NCBI GenBank assembly: GCA_022821805.1
Contig: JAJECX010000031.1
Location: forward strand, 1 to 64,000
Source of the DNA: Anaerolineae bacterium
Lineage (GTDB): Bacteria > Chloroflexota > Anaerolineae > Aggregatilineales > Phototrophicaceae
DNA length: 64,000 nt
Direction of reading: 5' to 3'
Part shown: piece by piece, positions 1 through 9,348 of the stretch
How positions within the stretch are numbered: position 1 is the stretch's first letter
How the letters are laid out: each line of letters begins with the position of its first letter
Program-made: the position numbers and the translations under genes
Notes under the pieces: generated by a model
Databases searched by the model: none
What the model saw: the letters and a program-made list of their open reading frames with translations, nothing else
Told to the model about the DNA's origin: nothing

Positions 1-833
1 CGGAGAACTTAGAAACGCTAATTGATTGCGGTTATGACTATGTTGAAGTGTCGCCTGCTTCCTGGCGTATGTGGGTTGGCGGCCGCGTTGATCAGCGACG
101 CTTGAAGCAATTGGTCGCGGTGCTGGACAAGTTCCGTGATCGATTAGGCTACACCTTTCATCTCCCCGGCGAGACCAACATGTTTGACGTCGCCGATCTT
201 GAATATCATCAGAGGCTGTTGGAGGCGGGCCTTGAGGTGGGTAAAGCCGTTGGCGCGACAGCACTGGCTTATCACGCCGGCTATCGACTTACGCTGCCGG
301 CAGGAACGTCGAAGCCAATGCAGGAGCTGATGGCGCGCGAACGCGACATTTTGTTAAGTTATGCCGACGAAGTTGCCAGCTGGGGCGGGAATATCAGCAT
401 TGAAACACACGGCTTTATCGAAAATGCCAGTTACACCGCATTCCCTGAGATGCACGCGCGCTTCGTGGAATCGATTGACCATCCTGGAATTGGCGTTTGT
501 ATCGACTTTGGGCATTCATTTCTGTCATCACAGTGGAACGGTTTCGACTACTTGGAGGGAATTGCGCGCCTGGCGCCGCTGACCACGCATTTTCACGTTC
601 AAGACAATATGGGCATCTCGGCCTATTCTGGCGGCAAAAGTTTCGCCCTGGGCCGAGGGGATCTGCACATGGGGCCGGGCGAAGGCGCTATCCCATTTGA
701 CGAGGTGTTCAGCGCCATCGACTTCCCCCAAGAGCCTGTGTTTATGCTGGAGGCGCTGCGCTATGACCTGCATGACGGCGCGCCAGAGCGCATGTATGCA
801 GAAGCCAAGCGCTTGGCTGGGCTGCGCGGCTAG
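1..833 (+). CDS. Sugar phosphate isomerase/epimerase, TIM barrel (5' end missing)
   Basis: The reading frame is already open at base 3 and stays open, so this gene starts before the window; the GTG at 48 is an internal codon. The residues before it (ending IDCGYDYVEV) look like the first beta strand of an AP-endonuclease-2-type TIM barrel. Likely metal ligands and active-site segments follow in family order: IETHG, CIDFGH, THFHVQDN and FMLEAL. Members of this family isomerise or epimerise ketoses, keto acids or inositol derivatives in the cytoplasm with a divalent metal. A permease gene follows 12 bases after the stop, so the isomerase probably acts on the imported substrate or a breakdown product. 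The exact substrate cannot be told from sequence. Confidence 0.85.
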   Translation, partial: ENLETLIDCGYDYVEVSPASWRMWVGGRVDQRRLKQLVAVLDKFRDRLGYTFHLPGETNMFDVADLEYHQRLLEAGLEVGKAVGATALAYHAGYRLTLPAGTSKPMQELMARERDILLSYADEVASWGGNISIETHGFIENASYTAFPEMHARFVESIDHPGIGVCIDFGHSFLSSQWNGFDYLEGIARLAPLTTHFHVQDNMGISAYSGGKSFALGRGDLHMGPGEGAIPFDEVFSAIDFPQEPVFMLEALRYDLHDGAPERMYAEAKRLAGLRG

Positions 834-845
834 GGAGCTGAAGGA

Positions 846-1739
846 ATGAGATCAATGTCGGTTGTCCCGACACGGTTAGCGCAATCCTTGGGCTGGTTTG
901 CCCAGGTCTGGCGCAGCCTGCGCCGATCGCGGCAAGGCACAATTGGGCTGGTGATCGTCATCGTTCATATGTTCATCGCCGTGGCATCGCCTTATATCGT
1001 CCCTTATGCTCACCATGACATTGACGGCAAGAACAGGCTGGCGGCGCCTTCCGCCGATCATCCATTTGGCACTGATTCCTTCGGTCGCGATCTTTTTACG
1101 CGAGTCCTGCTCGGTGGGCGCGCGGCGATTGGCGTGGCTTTGCTGGCGGCGGCGATCGCGGTTTTATGGGGCGGGCTGCTCGGCATTTTGCTCGCGTTTA
1201 TTGGCGGGCGAGTTGACGAAGTGGTTATGCGCCTGGTTGATGCCTTGCTGGCTATACCCGGCTTACTCGTCGTATTGCTTATTGTCGTGGCGCTTGGCAC
1301 CGGATTCAGCGTGCTCATTCTAACCCTAGGCTACGCCTACGGTGTATCGACTGTTCGCGTAGCCCGCGGCGCTGCGCTATCCTTTGTCGCGAGTGATTTC
1401 ATCACGGCGGCGCGCGCGCGTGGCGAACGCAAGACCAACATCGTCCTTCGCGAGTTGATACCCAATCTGTTGGATGTGCTTCTGGTCGAATACGTGATGC
1501 GGGCCTCTTGGGCGCTGACCGCCATCAGCTCGCTGTCCTACCTCGGCTTCGGCATTGCCCCGCCAACCCCGGATTGGGGGCGTATGGTTTTCGAGAATCA
1601 GGTTATGCTGGCGGTCTCTCCCTGGGGAACATTATTCCCGGTATTCGCCCTCGCCAGCCTGATCATTGGCATCAACCTGGCGGGTGACGCCCTGTCCAAA
1701 GCGATCGGCCTAGACCGCAGCCAGGAAGCGCCGACATGA
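846..1739 (+). CDS. ABC transporter permease, DppC/OppC type
   Basis: Inner-membrane permease of a peptide/nickel/opine-type ABC importer, 297 residues. After one N-terminal membrane segment (about residues 33-53) comes the family motif around HPFGTDSFGRDLF (72-84), then five further hydrophobic segments. The EAA-type ATPase-docking loop lies at about 184-207 (AARARGERKTN within it). The loop between the first membrane segment and FGTD is short (about 20 residues), unlike the permeases at 23854 and 62413. The ATG is preceded by GAAGGA. The stop overlaps the next start in ATGA, which indicates translational coupling to the ATPase. The DppB-type partner and the binding protein are not in the window and should lie to the left. 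Confidence 0.93.
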   Translation: MRSMSVVPTRLAQSLGWFAQVWRSLRRSRQGTIGLVIVIVHMFIAVASPYIVPYAHHDIDGKNRLAAPSADHPFGTDSFGRDLFTRVLLGGRAAIGVALLAAAIAVLWGGLLGILLAFIGGRVDEVVMRLVDALLAIPGLLVVLLIVVALGTGFSVLILTLGYAYGVSTVRVARGAALSFVASDFITAARARGERKTNIVLRELIPNLLDVLLVEYVMRASWALTAISSLSYLGFGIAPPTPDWGRMVFENQVMLAVSPWGTLFPVFALASLIIGINLAGDALSKAIGLDRSQEAPT

Positions 1740-3835
1740 GCCAAAAGCTGCTAGAGGTTGAGGGCTTGACGACCGGCTTCCGCACACAGGCGGGCCAGGT
1801 CGTGCCGGTGCTCCGCAATGTGTCGCTGGAGATGCAGCGGGGCGAGACGCTCGGCTTGGTGGGGGAGTCTGGCTGTGGCAAGACGACCTTTGGCATGACC
1901 CTGCTGGGGCATCTGCGGCCCGGCGGCCAGGTGATCGCTGGCTCGGTGCGCTTCGAGGGGGTGGATCTATTTGGTCTGGCGCCAGACGAATTGGCAAACA
2001 TACGCGGGCAGCGGGTGGCTGTTATCCCTCAGAGCGCCAGTTCCGCGCTGACGCCGACCATGCGGGTGGGCGAGCAGATCGCCGAGGTCTTGACGCTCCA
2101 TCTCGGTCTTGCGGGAACTGAGTTGCAAGAACGCGTTCTGGAGTTGCTGACCCAGGTCCACTTGCCGAAGGTGGACGAGCTTGTCCGGCGGTTCCCCCAC
2201 GAACTCTCTGGCGGTCAGCTGCAAAGGGTTGCCATCGCCATGGGATTGGCCGGCAAGCCCGAATTGCTTGTGCTTGACGAGCCGACGACCGGCCTTGATG
2301 TGACCACGCAAGCCCACATCCTGGACTTGCTGCGGGAAATCCAGGAGTCGACGGGTACGGCGATGCTGTACATCAGCCACGACATGGGCGCGATCGCCCG
2401 CGTCTGTGACCGTCTGGCGGTGATGTACGCTGGCGAAATCGTCGAGGATGGGGGAATCGCCGAGGTTTTTGCCGATCCGGTGCACCCGTATACGCGCGGT
2501 CTGCTGGGTTCAGTGCCTCGTCTCTCATACGCTGGCTTGCCGCGTGCGATGGCTGGTCGGCCGCCGGCGCCAGGCGAAGACTCGGTTGGCTGCGCTTTCG
2601 TTCCGCGCTGCGCCTTCGCCGATGAGACTTGCAAGACTATTGACCCGGCGCTTGAACCAACGAGCCGCGCTGGGACCTTACCCCACTTGGTGCAATGTCA
2701 TCATTGGCAGCGAGTCGTGGCGAGTGGGCATTCGGGCCAGATGCGCGACCTGAAGGTTGGGATCGACCAGGGCGTTCAACCAGAGCCGCTGCTTGACCTG
2801 GCCGAGGTGGATATTACTTATGCCAAGCGTGGTCTGGCCGCGCTGGTGGCGCGCTGGCGCGGCGAGCCCGAACCGCCGATGACGGTAAGTAGTTTTACCA
2901 TCAGGATCCACCGCGGCGAGACGCTGGCTCTCGTTGGCGAGAGCGGCTCCGGCAAATCGACCATAGCGCGCGCCATCGCCGGATTGCTGCCGCCCCGTGA
3001 AGGTCGGATTGACTTCGGAGGGCAGGATCTTGCCTCAGTAGTCGAAAGCCGTCCGGCTGAAATGCATCGAAAAATCCAGATCATCTTCCAAAATCCTGAC
3101 GCCTCTCTCAACCCTCGCCATACCGTCAAGCAGATTCTCGATGCCCCGCTGCGGCTTTACTTCGACATGGACCAAAAAGGGCGTCTTGACCGGTCTGGCG
3201 CGCTGCTGGAAGAGGTGCGGCTTACCCCACGCTATCTGGAACGGCATCCCGGCCAAATGTCCGGCGGCGAAAAACAGCGGGTTGCCGTCGCCCGCGCCTT
3301 TGCCGCCGAGCCGGACCTGGTGTTGTGCGACGAAGTGACCTCGGCGCTCGATGTTTCGGTTCAGGCTGCTGTACTGGAGCTGTTGGCGGGACTCCAGGCC
3401 GATCGGGGCGCAGCCTATCTCTTTATCTCGCACGACCTGGCCGTCGTCCGCGCTATCGCTGATCGGGTGGCTGTGCTCTATCAGGGCCGGATCTGCGAGG
3501 TGGGGCCAGTGGCGGATATCTACGCGCCGCCCTACCATCCCTACACCGAGACCTTGCTGGCAGCGGCGCCAGATCCGGCGCCGGGCGCGCGGGCGCAACT
3601 GCTCGCCAAGGACGTGCAGGAAGCGGAACCGCCGGTACGGGGTTGCTGTTTCCAGCGACGCTGTCCCCGCCGCATAGGGTCTATCTGCGATGACGAGACG
3701 CCCCCCAGCCAGTTTGCGGCCGCGGGCCACGTCATTCGCTGTCACATCCCGCTTGAGGAATTGCGGGAGTCACAAGTGGATCTCATTAGCCCATCCAGCG
3801 TCGCAACGCATGGGGTTGCGGTTGATGCGCAGTAA
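1736..3835 (+). CDS. Fused double ABC ATPase (DppD-DppF type)
   Basis: A single 699-residue polypeptide carries both cytoplasmic ATPase domains of a peptide-type importer. Domain 1 has Walker A GESGCGKTT (43-51), signature LSGGQ (157-161) and Walker B LLVLDEP (177-183). Domain 2 has Walker A GESGSGKST (401-409), signature MSGGE (508-512) and Walker B around LVLCDEV (528-534). Each domain is followed by an oligopeptide-transporter C-terminal extension with clustered cysteines (around 286-321 and again near the C terminus). Separate DppD and DppF proteins are usual, and the other three importers here keep separate ATPase genes; fused forms are known. The start overlaps the permease stop (ATGA). 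Confidence 0.95.
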   Translation: MSQKLLEVEGLTTGFRTQAGQVVPVLRNVSLEMQRGETLGLVGESGCGKTTFGMTLLGHLRPGGQVIAGSVRFEGVDLFGLAPDELANIRGQRVAVIPQSASSALTPTMRVGEQIAEVLTLHLGLAGTELQERVLELLTQVHLPKVDELVRRFPHELSGGQLQRVAIAMGLAGKPELLVLDEPTTGLDVTTQAHILDLLREIQESTGTAMLYISHDMGAIARVCDRLAVMYAGEIVEDGGIAEVFADPVHPYTRGLLGSVPRLSYAGLPRAMAGRPPAPGEDSVGCAFVPRCAFADETCKTIDPALEPTSRAGTLPHLVQCHHWQRVVASGHSGQMRDLKVGIDQGVQPEPLLDLAEVDITYAKRGLAALVARWRGEPEPPMTVSSFTIRIHRGETLALVGESGSGKSTIARAIAGLLPPREGRIDFGGQDLASVVESRPAEMHRKIQIIFQNPDASLNPRHTVKQILDAPLRLYFDMDQKGRLDRSGALLEEVRLTPRYLERHPGQMSGGEKQRVAVARAFAAEPDLVLCDEVTSALDVSVQAAVLELLAGLQADRGAAYLFISHDLAVVRAIADRVAVLYQGRICEVGPVADIYAPPYHPYTETLLAAAPDPAPGARAQLLAKDVQEAEPPVRGCCFQRRCPRRIGSICDDETPPSQFAAAGHVIRCHIPLEELRESQVDLISPSSVATHGVAVDAQ

Positions 3836-3871
3836 CCTGGGCCCGCCGTTGCCGCATCATGAAGGGGTAAT

Positions 3872-4711
3872 ATGCTCGCCATTAACGCTGACTATATAGA
3901 CTCTTATGGCAACCCGGAACCTCGCTTGAGGCAGATCGCTGACGCCGGGTTTTCACACGTTCATTGGTGCCATCATTTTGGCTCCGACTATCTTTATGCT
4001 GAGGATGAGATCGATCAGATCGATGGTTGGCTGCGATCCTACGAGCTAACTGTCAACGATCTTCATGCCTCGTCTGGCGAGAAAAAACACTACTACTCCG
4101 ATGACGACGATATCCGCTTGGCCGGGCTGGAACTGGTCAAAAATCGCATTTATATGGCAAACCGACTCGGCACAGATGTAATCGCGCTGCATCTGCCGAG
4201 ACAGCCCGACGAAGCTGACAAAAACGTCGCCTTTTGGGAGGCGGTCCATCGCTCAATGGATGAGCTGCTACCTTTTGCCAGGGAGAGGGGCGTTCGCATC
4301 GCATTTGAAAACCTCCTGAGCAACCACACGACACTGCATAAAGTATTGGCCGCTTATGACCCTGCAGATGTTGGCATCTGCTACGATCCCGGTCATGGCA
4401 ATATGGCGGGTGACGGCTTGGATTTCGCTGAAGCGGTGAAAGATCGCTTGATCGCTTTTCATCTGAATGACAATGACAGCAGCGCCGATCAACACTGTCT
4501 GATTTTCTCCGGCACGGTCGACTGGGACAGATTGGCCCAAATTATTGCCGCATCCGCTTACGACAAGGAATATATGACGATAGAGCTCGCCATGCCGAAG
4601 GAACCGGGGAATATCTACGCCGGCGATGAAGCGGGTTTCCTCGCGCAAGCGATGGCGAGCGGGTTGGAGTTCCACAAGATGGTGACGGATGCGCGGCTTG
4701 GTTTAGGATGA
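3872..4711 (+). CDS. Sugar phosphate isomerase/epimerase, TIM barrel
   Basis: A 279-residue member of the AP-endonuclease-2/xylose-isomerase-like TIM-barrel superfamily, not closely similar to the one at the left edge. Probable metal-site segments are IAFENL, CYDPGHGN, FHLNDND and MTIELAM, giving the Glu-Asp-His-Glu set typical of the fold. The ATG follows GAAGGGG at a good distance. It lies 36 bases after the double ATPase and is probably in the same transcript. The likely role is isomerisation or epimerisation of an imported carbohydrate or keto-acid; the substrate is unknown. Confidence 0.88.
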   Translation: MLAINADYIDSYGNPEPRLRQIADAGFSHVHWCHHFGSDYLYAEDEIDQIDGWLRSYELTVNDLHASSGEKKHYYSDDDDIRLAGLELVKNRIYMANRLGTDVIALHLPRQPDEADKNVAFWEAVHRSMDELLPFARERGVRIAFENLLSNHTTLHKVLAAYDPADVGICYDPGHGNMAGDGLDFAEAVKDRLIAFHLNDNDSSADQHCLIFSGTVDWDRLAQIIAASAYDKEYMTIELAMPKEPGNIYAGDEAGFLAQAMASGLEFHKMVTDARLGLG

Positions 4712-4738
4712 CCTTATTCTCCAGATGGTAGTGAAACC

Positions 4739-5803
4739 ATGCGAAAGCGATTGCGGGATTTAGGCATCTCCATTGGACGGTTGCCTACGGGAAAGCACAA
4801 CGCCATCACTGATGTGCCTGGTGTGCTTGTTGGGCACAAGACTTTGATTTTCGATGAGCCGCGAGTCGCCCGCACGGGCGTGACAGTCATACTGCCGCGC
4901 GAAGGATCGATTTGGAAAAACCATGCCTTCGCCGCCACCCACACCCTCAACGGCAGCGGCGAGATGACCGGCGTCCATTGGATCGCGGAGTCCGGGATGC
5001 TCACTTCGCCCATTGCCATTACCAACACGGCGCAGGTGGGCACCGTGCACGAAGCCTTGAACCGCTTCGCATACGAATTTGGCTGGACGGATGTTTGGGA
5101 TCTTCCCGTAGTCGCCGAAACCTGGGACGGTTGGCTGAATGATATGGCTGCCTTTCACGTGACGAAGGACCATGTGTATCAAGCCATAGAATCCGCGCGA
5201 AGTGGACCAGTGGCGGAAGGCAATGTCGGTGGCGGAACCGGGATGATCTGTCACGAGTTCAAAGGCGGGATTGGAACGGCTTCGCGGATGGTCACCAGTC
5301 CCAGCGGGACTTACACCGTCGGCGCCTTGGCGCAGGCCAATTACGGCGAGCGGGAAGACCTGCGGGTGGACGGTGTCCCAGTCGGGCGGGAGATCACAAC
5401 CGAAAAAGTCCCGTCAGGTCGGGCGGAACCGCCGAGCGGGAGTTCGATCATTGTTATCATCGCGACCGATGCGCCACTGGTGCATTCTCAGTGCAAACGC
5501 CTGGCGCAGCGTGCCACCATCGGCTTGGCGAGGGTAGGCGGGATGGGGTACCACGGCAGCGGCGACATCTTCCTGGCTTTCGCCACCGGCAACCAACTGG
5601 CGAGTGAAACGCAGAAGCCTTATGCGCTTCAAATGCTGCCGAACGATCAGCTCAACCTAAGCTTCCTGGGCGTAGTGGAAGCAGTCGAAGAAGCGATCTT
5701 GAACGCGCTGACGGCGGCGGAGACCATGACGGGATTCCGGGGGCGGACCGCCTACGAACTCCCGCTCGATGAGTTGCAGCGGGTTATGGCACGAGATCAT
5801 TAA
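4739..5803 (+). CDS. P1 family (DmpA/BapA-like) aminopeptidase
   Basis: A 354-residue Ntn-hydrolase-like peptidase of family P1, the family of DmpA and the beta-aminopeptidases. These proenzymes cut themselves in front of a serine that then becomes the N-terminal nucleophile. The family stretch GNVGGGTGMICHEFKGG is at 161-177. The expected self-cleavage region reads PPSGSSIIVIIATD (231-244), so Ser235 or Ser236 is the probable nucleophile; the alignment I recall favours Ser236. Family members release N-terminal D-, beta- or small L-residues from short peptides and amides. Its place between a peptide-type importer and an N-methyl-amino-acid oxidase fits breakdown of unusual short peptides. The stop overlaps the next start in TAATG. 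Confidence 0.9.
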   Translation: MRKRLRDLGISIGRLPTGKHNAITDVPGVLVGHKTLIFDEPRVARTGVTVILPREGSIWKNHAFAATHTLNGSGEMTGVHWIAESGMLTSPIAITNTAQVGTVHEALNRFAYEFGWTDVWDLPVVAETWDGWLNDMAAFHVTKDHVYQAIESARSGPVAEGNVGGGTGMICHEFKGGIGTASRMVTSPSGTYTVGALAQANYGEREDLRVDGVPVGREITTEKVPSGRAEPPSGSSIIVIIATDAPLVHSQCKRLAQRATIGLARVGGMGYHGSGDIFLAFATGNQLASETQKPYALQMLPNDQLNLSFLGVVEAVEEAILNALTAAETMTGFRGRTAYELPLDELQRVMARDH

Positions 5804-8250
5804 TGAACAGAACGATTCCAAGCCAGGCTCAGGTCGTGATTATTGGTGGCGGCGTAATAGGCTGCAGCGTGGCCTATCACCTGGCTAAGTTGGGCATGGA
5901 CGATGTTGTTTTGCTGGAAAGAAAAGTGCTTACCAGCGGTACAACCTGGCACGCGGCTGGTTTGGTCGGGCAATTGCGGGCGACACAGAATATGACAAAG
6001 TTGGCCCAATACACCACTGAGTTATTTCACGTCCTAGGAGAAGAGACTGGCCAGGACACTGGCTTTAAGCAGACCGGATCGATTTCAATTGCTGCGAATC
6101 AGGAGCGCTTTGAGGAACTGCTGCGCGGGGCTTCAATGGCTAAAGTTTTCGGGCTCGAGGTTGAAGTTGTCTCAATCAAAGAAGTAGCGGATATGTGGCC
6201 GATGATACGTGTTGACGACCTGGTTGGAGCGGTCTATCTGCCAGGCGATGGCCAAACAAACCCGATCGATACCACGCGCGCCTTTGCCAAAGGGGCAGAG
6301 ATGAACGGCGCCTCGATTTTCGAAAACGTCAGGGTAACGGCTATTCATCGATGGGATGGGCGCGTGACTGGTGTGGCTACGGACCAAGGCGACATTCAGG
6401 CTGAATACGTCGTAAACTGCGCCGGAATGTGGAGTAGGGAAGTAGGAAAAATGGCGGGGGTACATATACCTTTACACGCTGCCGAGCACTTTTACCTCGT
6501 CACTGAATCCATACCTGACCTTGAACCAAATCGACCGGTATTAAGAGACCCGGGTGGCTGCGCCTATTACAGAGAAGAAGTCGGTGCGATTTTGGCCGGC
6601 TTTTTTGAACCCAAAGCCAAGCCCTGGGGCATGGAAGGCATTCCGCCCGATTTTGAGTTTGGCACGCTGGGTGAAGATTGGGAGCATATTGCCCCGACAT
6701 TTGAAAAGGTCATCCACCGCATGCCACTAATGGAGAACGTTGGCATCCACACCTTCATGAATGGGCCCGAAAGCTTTACGCCCGATGACCGCTACCAACT
6801 GGGCGAAGCGCCGGAACTGAAAAACTTTTTTGTCGCGGCTGGATTTAACTCGATTGGTATTCAATCTTCTGGCGGGGTGGGCAAGGTGATGGCTGAGTGG
6901 ATCATCCAGGGTCATCCGCCGCTGGATTTATGGGATGTCGATATCCGCCGCAATCTCCCCTTTCAAAATAACGGCAACTATTTGCGTGAGCGTGTTTCAG
7001 AATCATTGGGATTGCTTTACGACATGCACTGGCCCTTTCGCCAGTACGAGTCCAGCCGGGGCATTCGGAAATCGCCATTGCATGACCGCCTCGCGCAGCA
7101 GGGCGCTTGTTTTGGCGAGGCGGCCGGCTGGGAACGAGCCAACTGGTTTGCGCCGCCCGGTGTAGAGCCAGTGTACGAGTACAGCTATGGTCGACAAAAC
7201 TGGTTTGACTACGCTGGCAACGAGCACCGTGCGGTGCGGGAGAAAGTTGGCCTGTTTGACCAGACATCCTTTGCCAAGTTCCTGCTTCAGGGTCGGGACG
7301 CGCTGCGAATTCTCAACTGCATCTGCGGCAACAATATAGACGTCCCAATAGGGAAAGTGGTTTACACCCAGCTATTAAACGAGCGCGGCGGCATAGAGGC
7401 GGATGTTACCATCACCAGAATAGAGCAGGACAGCTTCTTCATTGTCGACTCGGGTACAAGTCAAACCAAGACATTTCACTGGATAAAGCGCCAGATAGGT
7501 CACGATGACTTTGCGGTGTTAACTGATATGACCGCGGCTTTTGCGGTCCTGAGCGTGATGGGACCAAATTCAAGAGCGCTGTTACGAAACCTTACCGATG
7601 CCGATTTATCGACGGAGGCCTTTCCCTTTGGCAGCTCACAAGAAATAGATTTTGCCTATGCTCGGCTCAGAGCCACTAGAATGACTTATGTCGGCGAGTT
7701 GGGCTGGGAGTTGTATGTCCCGACGGATTTCGCCCAGCATGTGTACGACGCCATTGTACGCGAAGGCGCTGTCTTTGATCTGCTACACTGTGGCTACCAC
7801 GCCCAAAACTCATTGCGCATTGAAAAGGGCTATCGACATTGGGGACACGACATTAGCGCTGAAGACAGTCCCATAGAGGCTGGTCTCGGATTTGCGGTCA
7901 ACTTCAAAAAAGCTGTCAACTTTAACGGACGCGACATCTTACTCCAGCAGAAAGAGGTAGGCGTCAAGAAACGTTTGGTCATGTTTGCCCTCGAAGACAA
8001 AGAGCCTTTGCTTTACCACAGTGAGCCGATTTGGCGGAATAATCAGATTGTGGGTCATATTAGCTCTGGCATGTTTGGGTATACGATGGGCGCAGCGATA
8101 GGGATGGGCTTTATCACCAGCGATGAGGTCATTACACTAGATTACGTTACGGCCGGCGCCTATGAAGTTGAAGTCGCTGGCGAACGCATTCCAGCGAGAG
8201 CGTCGCTAAAGCCATTTTATGACCCCAAGAGCGCGCGCGTGCGGGCTTGA
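5803..8250 (+). CDS. Dimethylglycine/sarcosine dehydrogenase-like flavoprotein with GcvT domain
   Basis: An 815-residue two-part enzyme. The N-terminal D-amino-acid-oxidase-type FAD domain has the dinucleotide motif GGGVIG (15-20) and TSGTTWHAAG (44-53); in dimethylglycine dehydrogenase the His of this segment (His50 here) holds FAD covalently. An FAO_M-type linker follows (about 370-425). The C-terminal half resembles the glycine-cleavage T protein, with GELGWELYVP-type sequence near residue 630, and would pass the released one-carbon unit to tetrahydrofolate. Expected chemistry is oxidative N-demethylation of a methylated amino acid. It overlaps the peptidase gene by one base and seems lower in GC than the ABC genes before it. 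Specificity among dimethylglycine, sarcosine or another N-methyl substrate is open. Confidence 0.88.
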   Translation: MNRTIPSQAQVVIIGGGVIGCSVAYHLAKLGMDDVVLLERKVLTSGTTWHAAGLVGQLRATQNMTKLAQYTTELFHVLGEETGQDTGFKQTGSISIAANQERFEELLRGASMAKVFGLEVEVVSIKEVADMWPMIRVDDLVGAVYLPGDGQTNPIDTTRAFAKGAEMNGASIFENVRVTAIHRWDGRVTGVATDQGDIQAEYVVNCAGMWSREVGKMAGVHIPLHAAEHFYLVTESIPDLEPNRPVLRDPGGCAYYREEVGAILAGFFEPKAKPWGMEGIPPDFEFGTLGEDWEHIAPTFEKVIHRMPLMENVGIHTFMNGPESFTPDDRYQLGEAPELKNFFVAAGFNSIGIQSSGGVGKVMAEWIIQGHPPLDLWDVDIRRNLPFQNNGNYLRERVSESLGLLYDMHWPFRQYESSRGIRKSPLHDRLAQQGACFGEAAGWERANWFAPPGVEPVYEYSYGRQNWFDYAGNEHRAVREKVGLFDQTSFAKFLLQGRDALRILNCICGNNIDVPIGKVVYTQLLNERGGIEADVTITRIEQDSFFIVDSGTSQTKTFHWIKRQIGHDDFAVLTDMTAAFAVLSVMGPNSRALLRNLTDADLSTEAFPFGSSQEIDFAYARLRATRMTYVGELGWELYVPTDFAQHVYDAIVREGAVFDLLHCGYHAQNSLRIEKGYRHWGHDISAEDSPIEAGLGFAVNFKKAVNFNGRDILLQQKEVGVKKRLVMFALEDKEPLLYHSEPIWRNNQIVGHISSGMFGYTMGAAIGMGFITSDEVITLDYVTAGAYEVEVAGERIPARASLKPFYDPKSARVRA

Positions 8251-8538
8251 GAACCGGATTCGAATTGTTCAATCATTGGCCGACGGTGGATAATAACTAC
8301 TGATACACTACTGCACCTGTTTGCACAAGCCCATCAGTGATTTCCCACTAGCCCGGTCAATTTCTTGCCCGGCAACATCCGAGGCGGTAACAATCACAAA
8401 GCTTCTTTAATAGTTGTGTAGTCCAGCAGTGGGATGGCTCGGCTCAGTATGAAAGTTTTCCGTATTTTCCGCCAGCCCGGCTATATGACACTCTCCAGCA
8501 GGTAGAATCTCTTCCGAAACGTCTTGCAATCCAGTGAT

Positions 8539-9348
8539 TCATTTCGCTTCGCCCGGGTAGACGCTATCGGGAGCATTGCTCCAGCTTTGTAGCGTCTGCC
8601 CGCCGTCAATGAGGAGGGAAGCGCCGGTGATATGGCGCGCGTCATCGGAGGCGAGAAAAGCAACCGTAGCAGCCACATCCTCTGGCTGGCCGACCCGCCG
8701 CAGCGGAATCCGTTCGGCGAATCGGACGAAGAACCTTTCCCAGGCGGCCGGGTCGTCCTCCACCTGACGAAAGCTCAATTGCGTCTGAACGATGCCCGGG
8801 CAAACAGCGTTCACGCGGATGCGATGACGCGCGAGTTCCAGCGCCAAGTTACGCGCCAGCGCCTTGACCGCTTCTTTGCTTGTCATATAAGGACCGGCGC
8901 CGAGAATGGTATCCCAGCCGCCGGTGGACGACCCCATCAGCACGATTGAGCCGCCGCCAGCGTCAATTAAGGCGGGCGCCGCCGCCTTGCAGGTGAGCAC
9001 AATGCCGCGCAGGTTTACGTCTATGACGCGATCCCACTCTTCCATCGGCATATGGACAAACTCAACTTTTTCGCCGCCGATGCCGGCATTGGCGAAGACG
9101 ACATCCAGCTTTCCGAAGCTGCTTTGCGCCGCCTCAATCATGGCGATGCAGTCGTCTCTTTTGGTCACATCCGCTTGCACAGCGATGGCGTCGGAACCGA
9201 TTTCAGCAGCGACCGCAGCCGGGCGCTCCAGATCAAGATCCGCGATGACGACGCGCGCGCCTTCCGCGGCGAAACGCAATGCGCTTGCTCGCCCCAAGGC
9301 GCCGCCGCCACCGGTCACCAAGGTCACTTTGCCGCGGAAGCGCTTCAT
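8539..9348 (-). CDS. Short-chain dehydrogenase/reductase (SDR)
   Basis: A classical SDR of 269 residues: cofactor motif TGGGGALG near the N terminus, IADLD at the end of the second strand (Asp suggests NAD preference), NAGIG, and the catalytic YMTSK (YxxxK) after a Ser-rich strand. It is the last gene of the long minus-strand operon; its ATG overlaps the amidohydrolase stop (ATGA). It probably oxidises an alcohol made from the imported compound. No substrate can be assigned. About 290 bases of apparently empty convergent spacer separate it from the flavoprotein gene. Confidence 0.92.
   Translation of the reverse strand: MKRFRGKVTLVTGGGGALGRASALRFAAEGARVVIADLDLERPAAVAAEIGSDAIAVQADVTKRDDCIAMIEAAQSSFGKLDVVFANAGIGGEKVEFVHMPMEEWDRVIDVNLRGIVLTCKAAAPALIDAGGGSIVLMGSSTGGWDTILGAGPYMTSKEAVKALARNLALELARHRIRVNAVCPGIVQTQLSFRQVEDDPAAWERFFVRFAERIPLRRVGQPEDVAATVAFLASDDARHITGASLLIDGGQTLQSWSNAPDSVYPGEAK

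Noticed and set aside
8251..8538. Convergent spacer checked for RNA genes and terminators
   Set aside because: No cloverleaf, no stem followed by a T-run, and no protein-like frame.
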